Of a stretch of DNA of 64,000 bases, positions 23,157 to 34,800 are shown in pieces (the stretch's first letter is position 1; each line of letters opens with the position of its first letter). Source of the stretch: Climacium dendroides (lineage: Eukaryota; Streptophyta; Bryopsida; Hypnales; Climaciaceae); the NCBI GenBank assembly GCA_950106755.1, contig OX467090.1, positions 7,440,001 through 7,504,000 on the forward strand, written 5' to 3'. A program made the translations under genes and the position numbers. Below the pieces are notes generated by a model. The model did no database searches. It had not been told where the DNA came from and was given only the letters and a program-made list of their open reading frames with translations.

Positions 23157-25511
23157 TCATTTGGGCAGCTCCTCAAGAATTGTGATACTCTTTAAGTAAA
23201 CTGGTTTGAGAGGTCTGTCGGTAGCATCTGTTTCCACATTTTCAATTGCCTGCAGAAGACAGTGCCCGCGGAAATTAGGATACTCTCGTCTCACATAAAG
23301 ATGCAAAAGAGGCGATGAATGTACTTGCATAAGAGGACGGCAATTTCGTGGGATTTTACCGATATATGCCCGCGCTAAAATTATGAAGCCCACTTTGGAA
23401 GCTAATAGTCGATAGCTGTGACTTTCAAAAGACATTTCTATCGTTAAACTGTACCACATCATTTCTTTCTTCCGTAAATTTTGTACTTTCCTTGACGCTT
23501 CTTATATGATTTATTCAACTCATTGAAACGGGCACTTAGGCCGTTTTGGCACTCGGGTTAAAGAGAAGTTCTATAGATCTACAGGGTACAGGAATTACCC
23601 GAACAACGTCGTGACCACGAATTACACGCCCAAACACTGTATGTTTCATGTCCAAATGAGGTGTGGCCGCTGTCGTTATGAAGAACTGCGATCTATTTGA
23701 ATTGGCTTTGCCAATGTTTGCCATCGATACAGTAAATGGATCATGAGTCAACCTGCAAACAGCAGCACCCAAATTCAGTTCGACTTCTAAGAAAAGAGAG
23801 GCAAATCAAACGCCACAACACAGCGAGCAAGCGCATATTTTTCTCACGTCGATATCTTGCACAGTAATTGCCATCATAAAAAGCATGAATATTATCCACC
23901 AAAGGGAATTTTACAGAACGAAGGAAAAAAATTAACTTCATACTCTTTCTTGAATTCGTCGTTAAAGCTGCCTCCCCATATTGACTCGCCACCTGTTCCA
24001 TCACCCTTAGGGTCGCCAGTCTGAATTATGAAGTCCTTGATAACACGATGAAATACCAATCCATTGTAGTAGCCCTTCTTACTGCACAAAAAATTTACAA
24101 TAAGATTAGTGTATACACTACTTTCTAGACACAAGAAACTCAAGGCCTACTGACCTCCACTTGTTTAAAACTGATGTTCCTCTGCTAGGCGAAGGAAGAA
24201 TATGAAGAGATGTCATCACAAAAGAATCCTCCACTAGATAGACGAAGTCCGTAATGTTAAGTCAATAGGGATTAAGTTCACAAAGTACTCATGTTGCATT
24301 AATACTAGTGTTAGTAACGCAAATGATGTTAACTTAATGTAAATATGATGTTAGCATTAACTTGATATTCCATTGGCAACTATTAAGGGAACATTGTCGA
24401 CATTAGCATTATCCTTAAAACTCATCCATTTGCGGTGTTGACCATGTTCCAGTGCAAAAGTAGAGGATTATTTGATGAATAATGCCATGAATAAGTGTTA
24501 GCAAGCTTTTGAGGGTGCTTCAATCACAAATCTCAAAAGAGTGTTGACTGTAAGGATAATTCCATTAACCTGACATTAATTTAACATTATCTTAACAATG
24601 ATCTAATGTTATTAACTTACCAATAATAACTTTGTGCATAAAAAAGGGAGATCATTTGATATGTACCTGTGGGTGACGAAATTCTCCACAGCGAGGGGTG
24701 CATCCTTCTTGAAGAGCTCTATAGTGAAAGACCCCTTCGTAGTATTCAAGGTCTGTTATCACACCATCATCACATGTAAATGACATATCCTATACTTCTG
24801 AACCATGCAAATACAATGCTCAAGTGATCATGCAACACATTGCGGTAGAGACATTGTACCGCATATCGTTGAAATTGTCCACCTTCTGCATCATCCGTCT
24901 TTTCAGCACCGCCCTCCACGACATCCAGTTGATGGTGCCCTCGGTACACTTCATCTCCAGTCATATTTCTGCAGCAATGGCAAGACCACGAGATGCACTA
25001 CTGAGAGCACTGCAACACAACTAAATGCAGGCTTTACGAAGACATATCTAAAAACATGGTACATTGAATCAAAACAGAACATGCAACCGGATCAATGCCA
25101 AAGACAATGACACCTGAAAACATACAGTCAAAAAAACATGCACCCCATTCAACACCAAAGACATATCATGTTAGATGGAATCAACAAAATATGCAACCTG
25201 CTCAATACCAAAGACAATGACGTATATCTAAAATCGTATTAAATTAACTCAACCAAATTTGTACCCTACTCTACACCAAAGAACAGATTTCTAAGGAAAA
25301 AAAATAAACTCTTTTCAAAGTCCGAAATGAAGACACCACAGAAGGATTTTGTGTCTCACTCTCTAGATTTTTGTCTGTGCAACACCACAGCGGACACAAG
25401 CACAAGAACGATGACCACGCCAACCACCACGACGGTAGCAATGTTCATCCGGGCCGGGCCCTTCTTCTTCTTACTCTGCTGCAACAACGCAGCCGGCTTC
25501 ATGCGACCCAT
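23157..25511 (-). CDS. Membrane-anchored cyclophilin (peptidyl-prolyl isomerase), CYP21-3/CYP21-4 type
   Basis: Six coding exons on the minus strand: 25360-25511, 24860-24968, 24667-24752, 23944-24081, 23599-23752 and 23157-23249. All introns are GT-AG and all phases agree, giving 243 aa (Arabidopsis CYP21-4 is of similar length). The start at 25511 is the first in-frame ATG and opens with [15 protein letters not shown], the signature N-terminus of plant CYP21-3/21-4, followed by one hydrophobic segment at about 23-45. That family is known as Golgi-anchored. A linker (51-86) leads to the cyclophilin fold: [13 protein letters not shown] at 89-101, [15 protein letters not shown] at 126-140, SQFFITT near 183-189 and KHTVFGRVI at 198-206. 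Catalytic residues equivalent to human CypA R55, F60, Q63, F113 and H126 are R128, F133, Q136, F186 and H199. The W121 equivalent is H194, which should weaken cyclosporin binding. Exon boundaries are inferred from sequence alone; the exon 4 donor (GTATGA) was chosen over a nearby GTTAAT because only it keeps the frame. Confidence 0.9.
24262..24650. repeat. AT-rich foldback in cyclophilin intron 3
   Basis: Between exons 3 and 4, GTTAACTTAATGTAAATATG-type words in the left half are loosely complementary to TTAATTTAACATTATCTTAAC in the right half. It looks like an old small inverted-repeat element inserted in the longest intron. Boundaries are vague. Confidence 0.35.
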
Positions 25512-25961
25512 CTCTCTCAGATCGACCTCCGCCAGCGCCCTAAACCAATCCAAATCCGAATGCAACAAAGCAGGAGCTATCAAGCAAGCCCTGCTGTCAA
25601 ATCTCCTCTTCTAAACCCTAATCCACTTCCTTGGAAGCGTGCTCTCTCTCTCTTCCGATTCAAGCAACGAGATCAAGTGATCTGAACGCCATGGACTGCA
25701 ATCTCCACAACTTAGCTAGTCTAGAAAACAAGCTTGAAAACAAGCGCACACGATGCGAGCATGATGAGTGAATGTTGTGAGGCTGGGCATCCGGTAGAGC
25801 TGTGAATCAAGCCCAATGCCATCTGAGCAGTTGTGATTGCAAGCCTGAAGGACGACGCAGTCCAGAGATGAGAGAGACGGAGTCGTAGTACATTCTGCCA
25901 AGTTTTAATAATTCTGCTTCGCCATTACTCCCAAGCTCTCTTTAATGTCACCGCCAAAGTG

Positions 25962-25967
25962 CACGTG
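25962..25967. promoter_or_regulatory. G-box CACGTG upstream of the cyclophilin gene
   Basis: A palindromic CACGTG inside GTGCACGTGGTA, about 450 bp upstream of the start codon at 25511. It is the core site of plant bZIP and bHLH factors. Its use here is inference from position only. Confidence 0.3.
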
Positions 25968-26066
25968 GTAATATGGAGCACTGCAACATTGGGACAATCA
26001 TGGAGGTAACAGTACCTCAATTCGACCGAATATATTTTATTTGAAGGAGTTTTTTTTTTTTTTTTT

Positions 26067-26165
26067 TCTGTTGGATCTTGTTTGCAGTCGAAACACAATT
26101 TTAGATTTTCTTAGAAAGCAATTTCTAGACATTGCAATGAATTATAGAGTATGGATTTTTAAAAG
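26067..26165. repeat. Dispersed repeat family GTTGGATCTTGTT
   Basis: GTTGGATCTTGTTTGCAGTC followed by TTTTAGATTTTCTTAGAA and ATTATAGAGTATGG. Relatives with the same order begin at about 11471, 57757, 61562 and 63781. The longer ones run GGATCTTGTTGG, then TTTTAGATTCT, then CATTTTTGGATACTATATGA. No termini are defined. Confidence 0.5.
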
Positions 26166-28190
26166 TGATGAAATAGATGTTCCTGAGATCAATACTAGGC
26201 TTTGAGGAGTTTGGAATGCTTGTACATTTTAAGGCAAAGCTCTACAGTAGTCAGTTTAAGAAACATGTCATAATTAGGAGTTGTTGCCTTGGTGTTGTGC
26301 AGTTTCATTATTTCATTTGTTGACTTTGGATTGAAGGAAAGGAGGCCTCTTGCATCGACAAAAGCTAGATGTGAAGATGTTTGTGTAGGATTTTGCTCAA
26401 AACTGATTTGATGCAATAGGATCATAATGAAGTTGTTTGTTTTAGGTAGTGCAAAAGTGAGAGTCATTGGTGTGATGAAGCTATTTTCGTCCATGGACAC
26501 AAATGAAACGTGTAGATTATAAGATTCAATATGGCCTCACTTGGAATCATCCCACACAAATTTTTGTAAGTCTTTGCAAGAAAGGGACCATTTCTTATTG
26601 GTTATCCAAATGCAAAAAATTGCCATACCTTGCAATTTCAAAATGACATCAGTATCCAAACTCTTTGTGACACTAATTTGGTATCAATGGAAAGAAGGTG
26701 AAATCTTTTGGAGCAAATTGGTGAAGCAAATTCTTGAAATTTGACCAATTCAAGAGTTTTTGCATAAAGAATTATCATAGAGAAGCAAAGTAAGCATGTT
26801 GCAATTTTCAATGAAAGTTTTGTTGCAACTTATATAGACCACCTTCCAATCATTGCCTAATACTTTTGTTTAATTCTTGTTGATATTATATCCATTTGTA
26901 CATTTGTTTTATTAGGTTTTCTTGGATGAACTTTTAGTGGAGTTTAATTCATGCTCATGCAATCACCATTTGGTAGACTTTCAAAGGTCCCCTCTTTTAT
27001 TAGCTTCTAGGCCTCATGTATTTAACAAAGCACCTTGTTTAATTTTATTATATCTTAATACTATAGATTATTATAAGTTAACATGGTAGTAGAGCTTTGT
27101 CTATCACAACTCCCTAGTCATCTTCTCTCATACTCTTGCTTAGATGGTTCAACCTCTATACCAAAATTTCCATCATAAACCTTATCATGAGAAGTTATGG
27201 AGGGATTGTTCTTCACTTATAGAAAGATGGAGGTGTCATTGCAAGATACATTTGTACTATTTTGAGTCACATATTGTGGGCCAATTAAGTTTTGGAGTTC
27301 TATTTTGATTGCTATGAAATTTTTACAAAGGTTGTACAAGGAGGAATAATTCTACCATATTTTTTGGATACTTTTCATAAATAGAATGAATGTAGAATAG
27401 TATTCCCAAAGTTTTTCATACTTGGCATTTTGGATTTTTTTTAGTACATAGAATTCTAAATTACAACCTGAAATTTTTACAACTTTATTTCATGGCCTCT
27501 GATGTATTTTTTAAGGTATTTTTATTAGAATTCTATGTCCTAAAATATGTCCTAGAAAATACATTGTTGGACATTTTAATTTGTAGAAATAGGAATTTTT
27601 TTTTAAAAGAAACTAAAAATTGGCCATTTGGAAGGACTTCTTTGTGATGAGACTTGACCAAAAAAAATTAGGTCAAAACCATCACTAATGTTTTGAAGTG
27701 CACACACAAAGGAGGCCAAAAAAAGCCTATTTGTATAAATGTGGAGGACATAAAATAATGTGTTTTTAAAGACCATTTGGTAGAAACATGTCCGTCTACT
27801 ATAGGAATATGCCATAGACATTTTAGCTAAAAATCATTAAATTGAACTGCTCAATAGTATAAAAAACCACTAAAATTAATTTTGTGACAAATTAACAAAA
27901 TTGATTTTTAAATATAAAATGTATTTTTTTAATTTTTGAAAAATAAGGGATACTATTACAATCAAAAACTCTGAAAAACAATTTTTTTGTTTTTGGCATT
28001 AGATTTAAAATTCAAAAGTTATAGTTTAGACAGAAACCAGTTTGGGAAAAAGCTACCAAAGACAGTTGGTGTTTCTTGCAATGACCCACATGGTGTTCCA
28101 TTTTTAAAGAGGTGGGTATAGCCCTACAATACTTGCACAAAAATTGGTCTAATTGTATGTTATTTAAGACGTCAAGTGGAGTAATATGTT
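26166..28190. other. AT-rich spacer without a recognisable gene
   Basis: Short frames only, none resembling a known family. A degenerate TGGTAGTAGAGC at 27084 recalls the methionine-tRNA primer site of copia retrotransposons (TGGTATCAGAGC), but no paired long terminal repeats were found. Confidence 0.45.
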
Positions 28191-28480
28191 GTTGGATGTG
28201 GATTTCAAAGCCTATTTGGTATACTTTGGATTGGTTCATTTGGTAAACCACCATAAGTTAGTCAAGACCACTTTTGGCAATAGTCACATTTGGCTACACA
28301 ACTCCTAACTTGTTGTATATAGGAAAAACAATAAAGGAATTGGATGTTCATAGTTTTGACATTTGGGTGTTGGAAATGGTGTTTAGAAGGTGTCCCTTGG
28401 ATTTGTAGACAATCAAGCCTATGGATCTTGTATTGTTGTCTACAGTTGGATGAGCTCATGAAGGTGAATTTTACATATTG
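28190..28480. repeat. Paralogous flank of the 14976 CACTA insertion, empty site
   Basis: GACCACTTTTGGCAATAGTCACATTTGGCTA and the next 100 bp match 14826-14975, and the stretch after 28411 (ATGGATCTTG, then GATGAGCTCATGA) matches the right flank from 18811. The CACTA element is absent at the junction near 28411-28414. Together with the lectin fragment that follows, this is an old segmental duplication with the site still unoccupied. Confidence 0.65.
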
Positions 28481-28589
28481 TTTAGTATGACAGATCCAAA
28501 AGTTCTTGGGACTTCTCAACCATCACAAATTCTTTCTACACCATTATTTGGACTTTTATGCACCTTATAAGGTGAAGTCAAATTTGCTC

Positions 28590-28965
28590 CCAATTCAAGG
28601 TGTTGTTCCTATTATCTGAACCCAAGTCGTGCGTGGTGAACCTAAAGGAGAAAGGGGTGTTGAGGGAAGCCATTCCTCAAGCTACTATGACTTCTAGTTG
28701 TTCCATTTTGAATGCAAATTGTTTTTCCATAAAATAGAGCTCCAGAAGATTCTCATACTAGAAGCAAGCATCCTAGCACTTGCAATGATGATGTAGGAAC
28801 TCTTGACGGGTCATACACAACAAACTCCAATGTGATGAAATTGTCATGCAACAAGAAAGATCTAGGGGAAGGTGATTCACATGTTCGCAGTTGCAATTGG
28901 GAGATAAAATACAAATAGGATGTTGAGACATAGAAGAGTTTTTGGTGATAACATTGAACCATGTT
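28590..28965 (-). pseudogene. Second, more decayed legume-lectin fragment
   Basis: Aligns with 20900-21235 in the same orientation: TCGTGCGTGGTGAACCT, TTCCATTTTGAATGCAAATTG, GATGATGTAGGAAC and AGTTGCAATTGGGAGAT each have close counterparts. The minus-strand peptide LHDNFITLEFVVYDPS corresponds to PHDDFFTFENVAYDPS of the first copy. Frames are broken and only the N-terminal lectin third is present. The homology continues into the upstream flank to about 29300 (TTCTACCACAGTTGG against TTTTACCACAGTAGG), interrupted by an insertion at about 28970-29150. Confidence 0.7.
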
Positions 28966-29489
28966 GTTAAGAGCCTCTGTCAGTGGCTAATTCAATCCCA
29001 TTTAAGGAAGTAGAACATGTCGCAAGAAGGAATGTAACTAATTCTGCCACCAAATCGATAGGGATGACCAATTTTAACTCTTAACGTAAGAGAATGCGCT
29101 GATATAGGCACATTCTCTAGTACACTAACTGCAATTGGGAAGAGGAGTGTTGATAATACGATGTTGCTCCATACTCCAAACCTTCACTTCTACCACAGTT
29201 GGGAAATCATCTCTTCTGGTTCCCAAATTGAAATGCCTTTTGTTTCCAACTTCCAGTCTTGCTAATTAACATCAAAAAATTGTATCACTTATTTTCTCTC
29301 TTTGCTGCTCAAATGAGTTGCCCTGCTTGCCCAGATTCTTGACCTCAAGCTAGCATATCTGCAAATTGAAACTTCAAGTACTCCTGAAGAAAAGCCATCA
29401 AGAACTCAAGTTCATTAGCTCGCAATCCCCACCTCCAGTGATGCTCACCCCAAACTGTGTGTGTCATGCGCAACCAATGTTCTTTTTTC

Positions 29490-29700
29490 TGGTGATTTGG
29501 TACAAAATTGCACCAAATTTTTTGGCACCACGTCTATAGAAAAAAAAACATAAAAAAATCTTGTAAATTGCCAAAAAACTTCAAATTAAAAAAGAATCTT
29601 AGATTAAATCGCCAAATTGTGGATGAAAATAGAATTATGGATATGTGATATGGACTAATGTGATGTTTTCTATTCATTATGTGGATGAATGTTGAAATTT
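29490..29700. repeat. Dispersed repeat, partner of 14280-14520
   Basis: Same words in the same order as the first copy. In both places the repeat is close to the duplicated lectin segment but not at the same relative position. Confidence 0.6.
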
Positions 29701-29948
29701 GGAGCACCACTATTACATCTAATATTGCCACTATGGCACTTCATAGAAAAGGAAAAAAAAACAACTTGGTGCAAACACAATGTACCTAACTCATCCCCAA
29801 AGCAGGTTGGCCTTTTAGCAGCCTCCGTTAGCACAAATCTTGTAATTGGTGTCCATGCATATCAATGGAAATTTGATCCTCCTGCCTAGTCAGCACATCC
29901 TCTCGTAATAGGGAATTTTATTAATTTGGCACATTTCATATGCCATTT

Positions 29949-30104
29949 TTAGATTGTGCTGTCTAAATTGTAAAAGTGCCATATAGGATAGGTGTACATT
30001 TTAGGTTGTGCAATCTAAACCATAAAAGTATCATCTAGGACATGTGTACATTTTGAATCGCACAATCTAAACCATAAATGTCATACATTCAAAATGAAGC
30101 TAGA
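29949..30104. repeat. Tandem repeat, 52-bp unit, about three copies
   Basis: Units starting at 29951, 30003 and 30055 share TTGTGCAATCTAAACCATAAAAGT and GGACATGTGTACATTTT-type blocks, the third unit being partial. Non-coding. Confidence 0.8.
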
Positions 30105-30532
30105 TGTATGTGGTGAAGTTCAGTTTAATAGTTCAATGTTTTACTAATTTTCAAAAATGCTCATGAGAATATACTCACGATGTTAGTGTTCTCCATCCAA
30201 ATTTGAATAAAAAAAAGACTGAGGGCTTTGTATTGTCAAAAGTTAATGGACATTGAGATGAATATGAAGAAGTTTGAAGAGAATCTGACTCCAAAAGGAG
30301 CTAGTGCTACATGAATAGCCACATGAATAGACCTTCATGAAACGGTTTTAGATCAAAGTGGAGGCTTGTATTAACAAAAGTTACATTTACAATGAATGAA
30401 GAGGAAGTTTGATTAGAATTCTACTTGAAAAGTGAGGCAATTTTAACCTCTTATAGCATCTATCTATTGTTTTTCTTGGAGATGAAAAAACCAAAGGAAG
30501 AAACAAAAGGAGACACATTCTAGACAAGCCCT
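30105..30532. other. Spacer without a recognisable gene
   Basis: About 430 bp of moderately AT-rich sequence with two similar AAAGTTA..CATT..GAATGAAG-type stretches, but no clear element ends and no coding signal. Confidence 0.4.
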
Positions 30533-30709
30533 TTAACCCCTAGATTCTAAGATATTTTTTCATCAAAAAACATTCAAAATTGTCATTTTTACTACATTGA
30601 GCCAAGTAATCAAAAATATATTTTTTTCAAAAATCTAGCCATGGGGTCTTATACTTCATTTGTATTAAAATATGAGGTAAATTTTTTGTGAAGTTTGACT
30701 ATACATATT
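30533..30709. mobile_element. piggyBac-like TTAA element, truncated copy C
   Basis: Starts TTAACCCCTAGATTCTAAG and continues CATCAAAAAACATTCAAAATTG, matching the start of the copy at 11586 (CATCAAAAACCACTCAAAACTG). It stops after about 175 bp, directly against the complete copy at 30710, which lies in the other orientation. Confidence 0.55.
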
Positions 30710-31624
30710 TTAACCCCTAAAGGACCATTGTTCCTTCGATAGATAAATTGGATTTTAAGCAGGTACCTACGGGCTAAAATTTTGTCATGATTTTTTGAAA
30801 CTTTTTTTGAAGATAAAAAAACTGATGAGCTTCATAGGAATATAATTTTTTTTCAATTGATGCCTGGGAACAAAAGTTATGCCCATATAAACTCAAAAGA
30901 GGAGAGAGGGGGCATAAAAAAATTCAAAAATTTGAATTTTTTTCTTTAATTTTTTTTTCATAAATTATATTTTTTCTATATGGAAATCTTTTGTTCATTT
31001 GATTTGGACTTTTTATGAGGAAGTTATGGACAATATTGTTTTTTGGGCAGTTAAAGCATCTTCCTGAAAAAATAACTTATAGAATTCATTTCTGAATATA
31101 ATTTTTGTAATTTTTCTGAAATTTTTATTGCATGATTTTGTTTGCTTGCTAGAACAATCTCACCATTGGGATTAGTACATTTTAATTTCATCTTAAAAAT
31201 ATCAACAATTTAGATTTTCCTTCTTTCTCATACGTACTTCTACTTAACAATTTTTTTAAGTATGAAAATTAAGGGTTTTTTTGAATTTTTTTCCCCTAGA
31301 CTCTCAACTCAATTTCCCACAATAAAAATTTAAAGCTCAAAACTCTTTAGTGCAAAAAATTTAAGTTAAAGAAGTTCAAAGTCAAATAATCCAGTCCCAC
31401 AAGGTACTAAAAAAATTGATTTTTTCACTTTAAACGCAAATATCTTTTAATTTTGCAGTAAAAATTTCTGAAAAATTTTCTACAAATTTTCATACTAGTA
31501 AGGCATAAGATCCTATGGTTGGATGTACAAAAATAATAATCTTCAAATTTTTACTCTTTGCTACAAAAATGGCAGTTTTGAGTGTTTTTTGGCAAAAATA
31601 AGGCTTTGGTCCTTTAGGGGTTAA
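30710..31624. mobile_element. piggyBac-like TTAA element, complete copy D
   Basis: The cleanest family member: TTAACCCCTAAAGGACCA at 30710 and TGGTCCTTTAGGGGTTAA ending at 31624, an exact inverted pair including the TTAA. About 0.9 kb, non-coding. TTAA target sites with CCC-starting ends are the known signature of piggyBac, so this is best read as a non-autonomous piggyBac-like element. The internal words AACAATCTCACCATTGG and CATCTTCCTGAAAAAATAA tie it to the copies at 11586 and 42905. Confidence 0.78.
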
Positions 31625-31842
31625 TATTTTAGGATTTGAAGTCAATGAAAAAGGTTTTCTCAATCTTACCCAAGAATCTTAGAAGACTTTGGCTGCCATT
31701 TGACAACTATTTTTGCACTATGAATTTTGAACTCAAAAATCTTCTATACTTGAGTCTATACTTTCAATATCATATTAGGAAAATGTTTTACTAATTTTTC
31801 ACATGTATCTAAAACGCAAAATACATCAAAAAACATCCCACA

Positions 31843-34800
31843 CACTAGAAGAAAAATGTGTTGTAGATGGGAATTTCTTATAGATGCAACTATTGATAAA
31901 TCCCTATAGCTACGAGTTCGTTCATAGAGAGGTTTGGTTTACAATAGGTAATTTTTAAGACAATGTTATTAGCCCACACTATGCACAATTGAAAAATAAT
32001 TGGGAATTTCCACTCCAGGCCCATACAATAGATATATGAACTTTATTTCAAATTTAACCATAGATGGACTCAATTGAATACAAATGCTTCCATAGATTTC
32101 TTTTATCTTCCTATCTTCTCAATCAGCTTCACCAATTCCCTTTAATTACATTTCTTCATTTTTGACTCAGAATTTCCTCCGTTCTTACTTACATCGCTTA
32201 CGCTCATCATTCTTTCAACTTAAATCTATTGACTCAATGTCCAATAGGCACTGTATACATTCACTCTAAAGATGAGCCTATCATCCAAATCACCCAAACA
32301 TGATTGATAGAACGTGTAGATCAAATACAAGCAGATCTTCACATCCAGCCAAACAATAGAAACCACTTACAAAATTAAATCCATAGACTCCATACTCAAC
32401 CCAATCATACATTCACAATAGATACACACAATTTCAGCACAATTAAACACACAGGTTACAATGGAATATCATTTTATTATCCCGCACATTTACAATTGGT
32501 CAATTCCTTTTAGCTCCATACTAATTTCAAATTGCCACCACCACACATACAGATACTATTGCAACTAACTGTTCCAATCAACTACGCTCACACACTGCCA
32601 GCCTCATTGTTGCAGGAGCTCTGGATCGCTTTTCCAAACTGAGAACAATCATTTTCCGCAACCCAACTTCACTCCATTCAGCTGACATTCCTGACAACCA
32701 AATAACCACCTCGATAGATCAAACTCCATTCATCCATCTCAACATCTATAGATGAAAACCATAGTGAATCTCTACTAACCGGTAAAACCTATTGATTAAC
32801 ACTTCCAAAACTATAGCATAAGAGAAAATCAAGAAATTAACAAAATTTTGAAACTATTGCATATTTTTTCCCAAATTCCTATATTACATAGTCTTCCTCT
32901 TAGACCTTTGCGACCCCGCAAAGCAAAATTGATGTAACCTGGAACATGCGCTAAACAAAACAGTCTCCATAGCATAGTCCGATAGTATCACACCCAAAGA
33001 CCATAGAACACCATACTCTTTATTTAGTTTGTAATGAACCTGCCATTGTCTTCATTTTGGAACCTGGTAGTTCTCCCAACACTTGCTCCACTGGACAGGA
33101 TGTGTTACTATTGTGCCATTCTAATGGCATACACCATAGCTCCCCAACACCACGTGTCAACACTGCATCGTTATGAAGAACCATCTCCTAATACAATTGT
33201 TGATACCCAAGCCTCTTCCGTTCAAAGTATCCATAGCTGCATACCGGCTGCCCTTGTACTCAACCAAAATCACGTTGTGAACTCCTTGTAGAAAATGAGT
33301 AGAGCACATAAGCTCAAACAACCGTAATCGTCTTGTTGCCATATACTTGATCTTTGTGTACAATTGCCCATCCTGTCCTTGTCTTTCACCAATATGCGGA
33401 TCCATCACTATGTTAAATTCTCGGCACCATTGAGCCAATGCATTGCAAAACACCGCCTGTCGGAAACAGACCGGATCCAGATGGTTTCTACGGGTGACAA
33501 AGAATTTTTGAAAATTCTCCACACACTCCTCCGATGTACTTCATTCTCCGTCCATTTGGCACCAATTGTACCAAGGTGTATCCAAACAATCAGTCACCCA
33601 CCATTAATACCGTCTCGGGACATCACACAATCGCGGATCCTTAGCAACCATAGGAGGTAATCTTGGTTGCCTCAAACCTTGCTCCTGGTGAATGAGCACC
33701 TCAATCGGATGCAATAGAATCTCAGTCTGACTTCTGAAGTCCTTTTCCATCCACCGCAATGCCTCCCATGATAGAGAATCGGGCTGACGATCCCGCTTGA
33801 CAAATAGATTGTTATATTTGTCCAAAAATCTTTTGTCCTCCGATATAGTCGCAAAAATTGGACTCCAATTGTCTAAATCTGGCCCTATCCCATAAAGATT
33901 AGGGGGTCTCACCACCAATTGATGTGCAGCTTTCAGACCACTATCCTTCTCTAGATTGAAGGGCAATAGGGCTCTTGGTCTTGTTGTTGAAGCTAATTGC
34001 TTCAGACGGCCTTCATGGAACCTATAGGTATAAAAATATACCAATCAATGGATGTCCACCTGGTTGGCTCACATCGCCCGCTCCTTGCACAATTGGATCA
34101 TCTTTGTGACCCATTCCTCCTCTCTAAAAATCTGTACCAATAGTTTTATCCGTTCTTTCCATGCTGTAATAACTTCAGAATCCCATGATCGTCCGTAGCT
34201 ATCGAACCCTTGCAAAATCGGTAAAGTCCAACTACTACAAACCGGAACACGAGTTTCCAAACCCATAGATTGTTCTCGCATTCTTCAACGACTCTGCTGA
34301 TGCTCAACTTCTTTACTATAGAGAAATGTCCTTACAGCAACATCCCCCATCAATAGATACATCTGGAATGGGTCCTCAACCATGAACTCTCTTCGCACCA
34401 ACATTTCTACAAACAAATTCTCCATCCCATAGTCCTGGCTTTTGGTCCAAAGTTTTGCCAATCAAGGTGTACTCAAGCAGTCACCAAATTGTACATGTAT
34501 CAATAAGAAGAAGACCTCGCAATCCCACCTATAGGTCTGTTCTACTCGCTGGACTGGTGGTAAATGTTCCATCAAGCTAAATAGGTCTTCCGCTTGTAAA
34601 ACCCGGCCTCTTCTAGTAACAATCAGATCTACTCCCTCGTGTTGCTCAAAGTCTTCATCACCTTGAACTATCTTTTGCGATTGCGCCACCTTGTCCTCCA
34701 ACCTTGTCTTTTTCGTTTCCAATTGAGTAACACGGCCTTTTTCCTCTCGAATTTCAGCTTCCAATTGTTCTACCCTTTGCTTCACCACCTACCACGATTG

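Noticed and set aside
23938..23946. Alternative cyclophilin exon 4 donor at GAA|GTTAAT
   Set aside because: It would put the next exon into a stop (GTT GAC TCA TGA); the GA|GTATGA donor keeps frame and restores the family alignment.
25327..25685. Overlapping plus-strand frames opposite cyclophilin exon 1
   Set aside because: Antisense shadows; exon 1 on the minus strand carries the family signature and a correct splice donor.
27084..27095. TGGTAGTAGAGC resembling a copia primer-binding site
   Set aside because: Two mismatches, no paired long terminal repeats and no retrotransposon coding region nearby.
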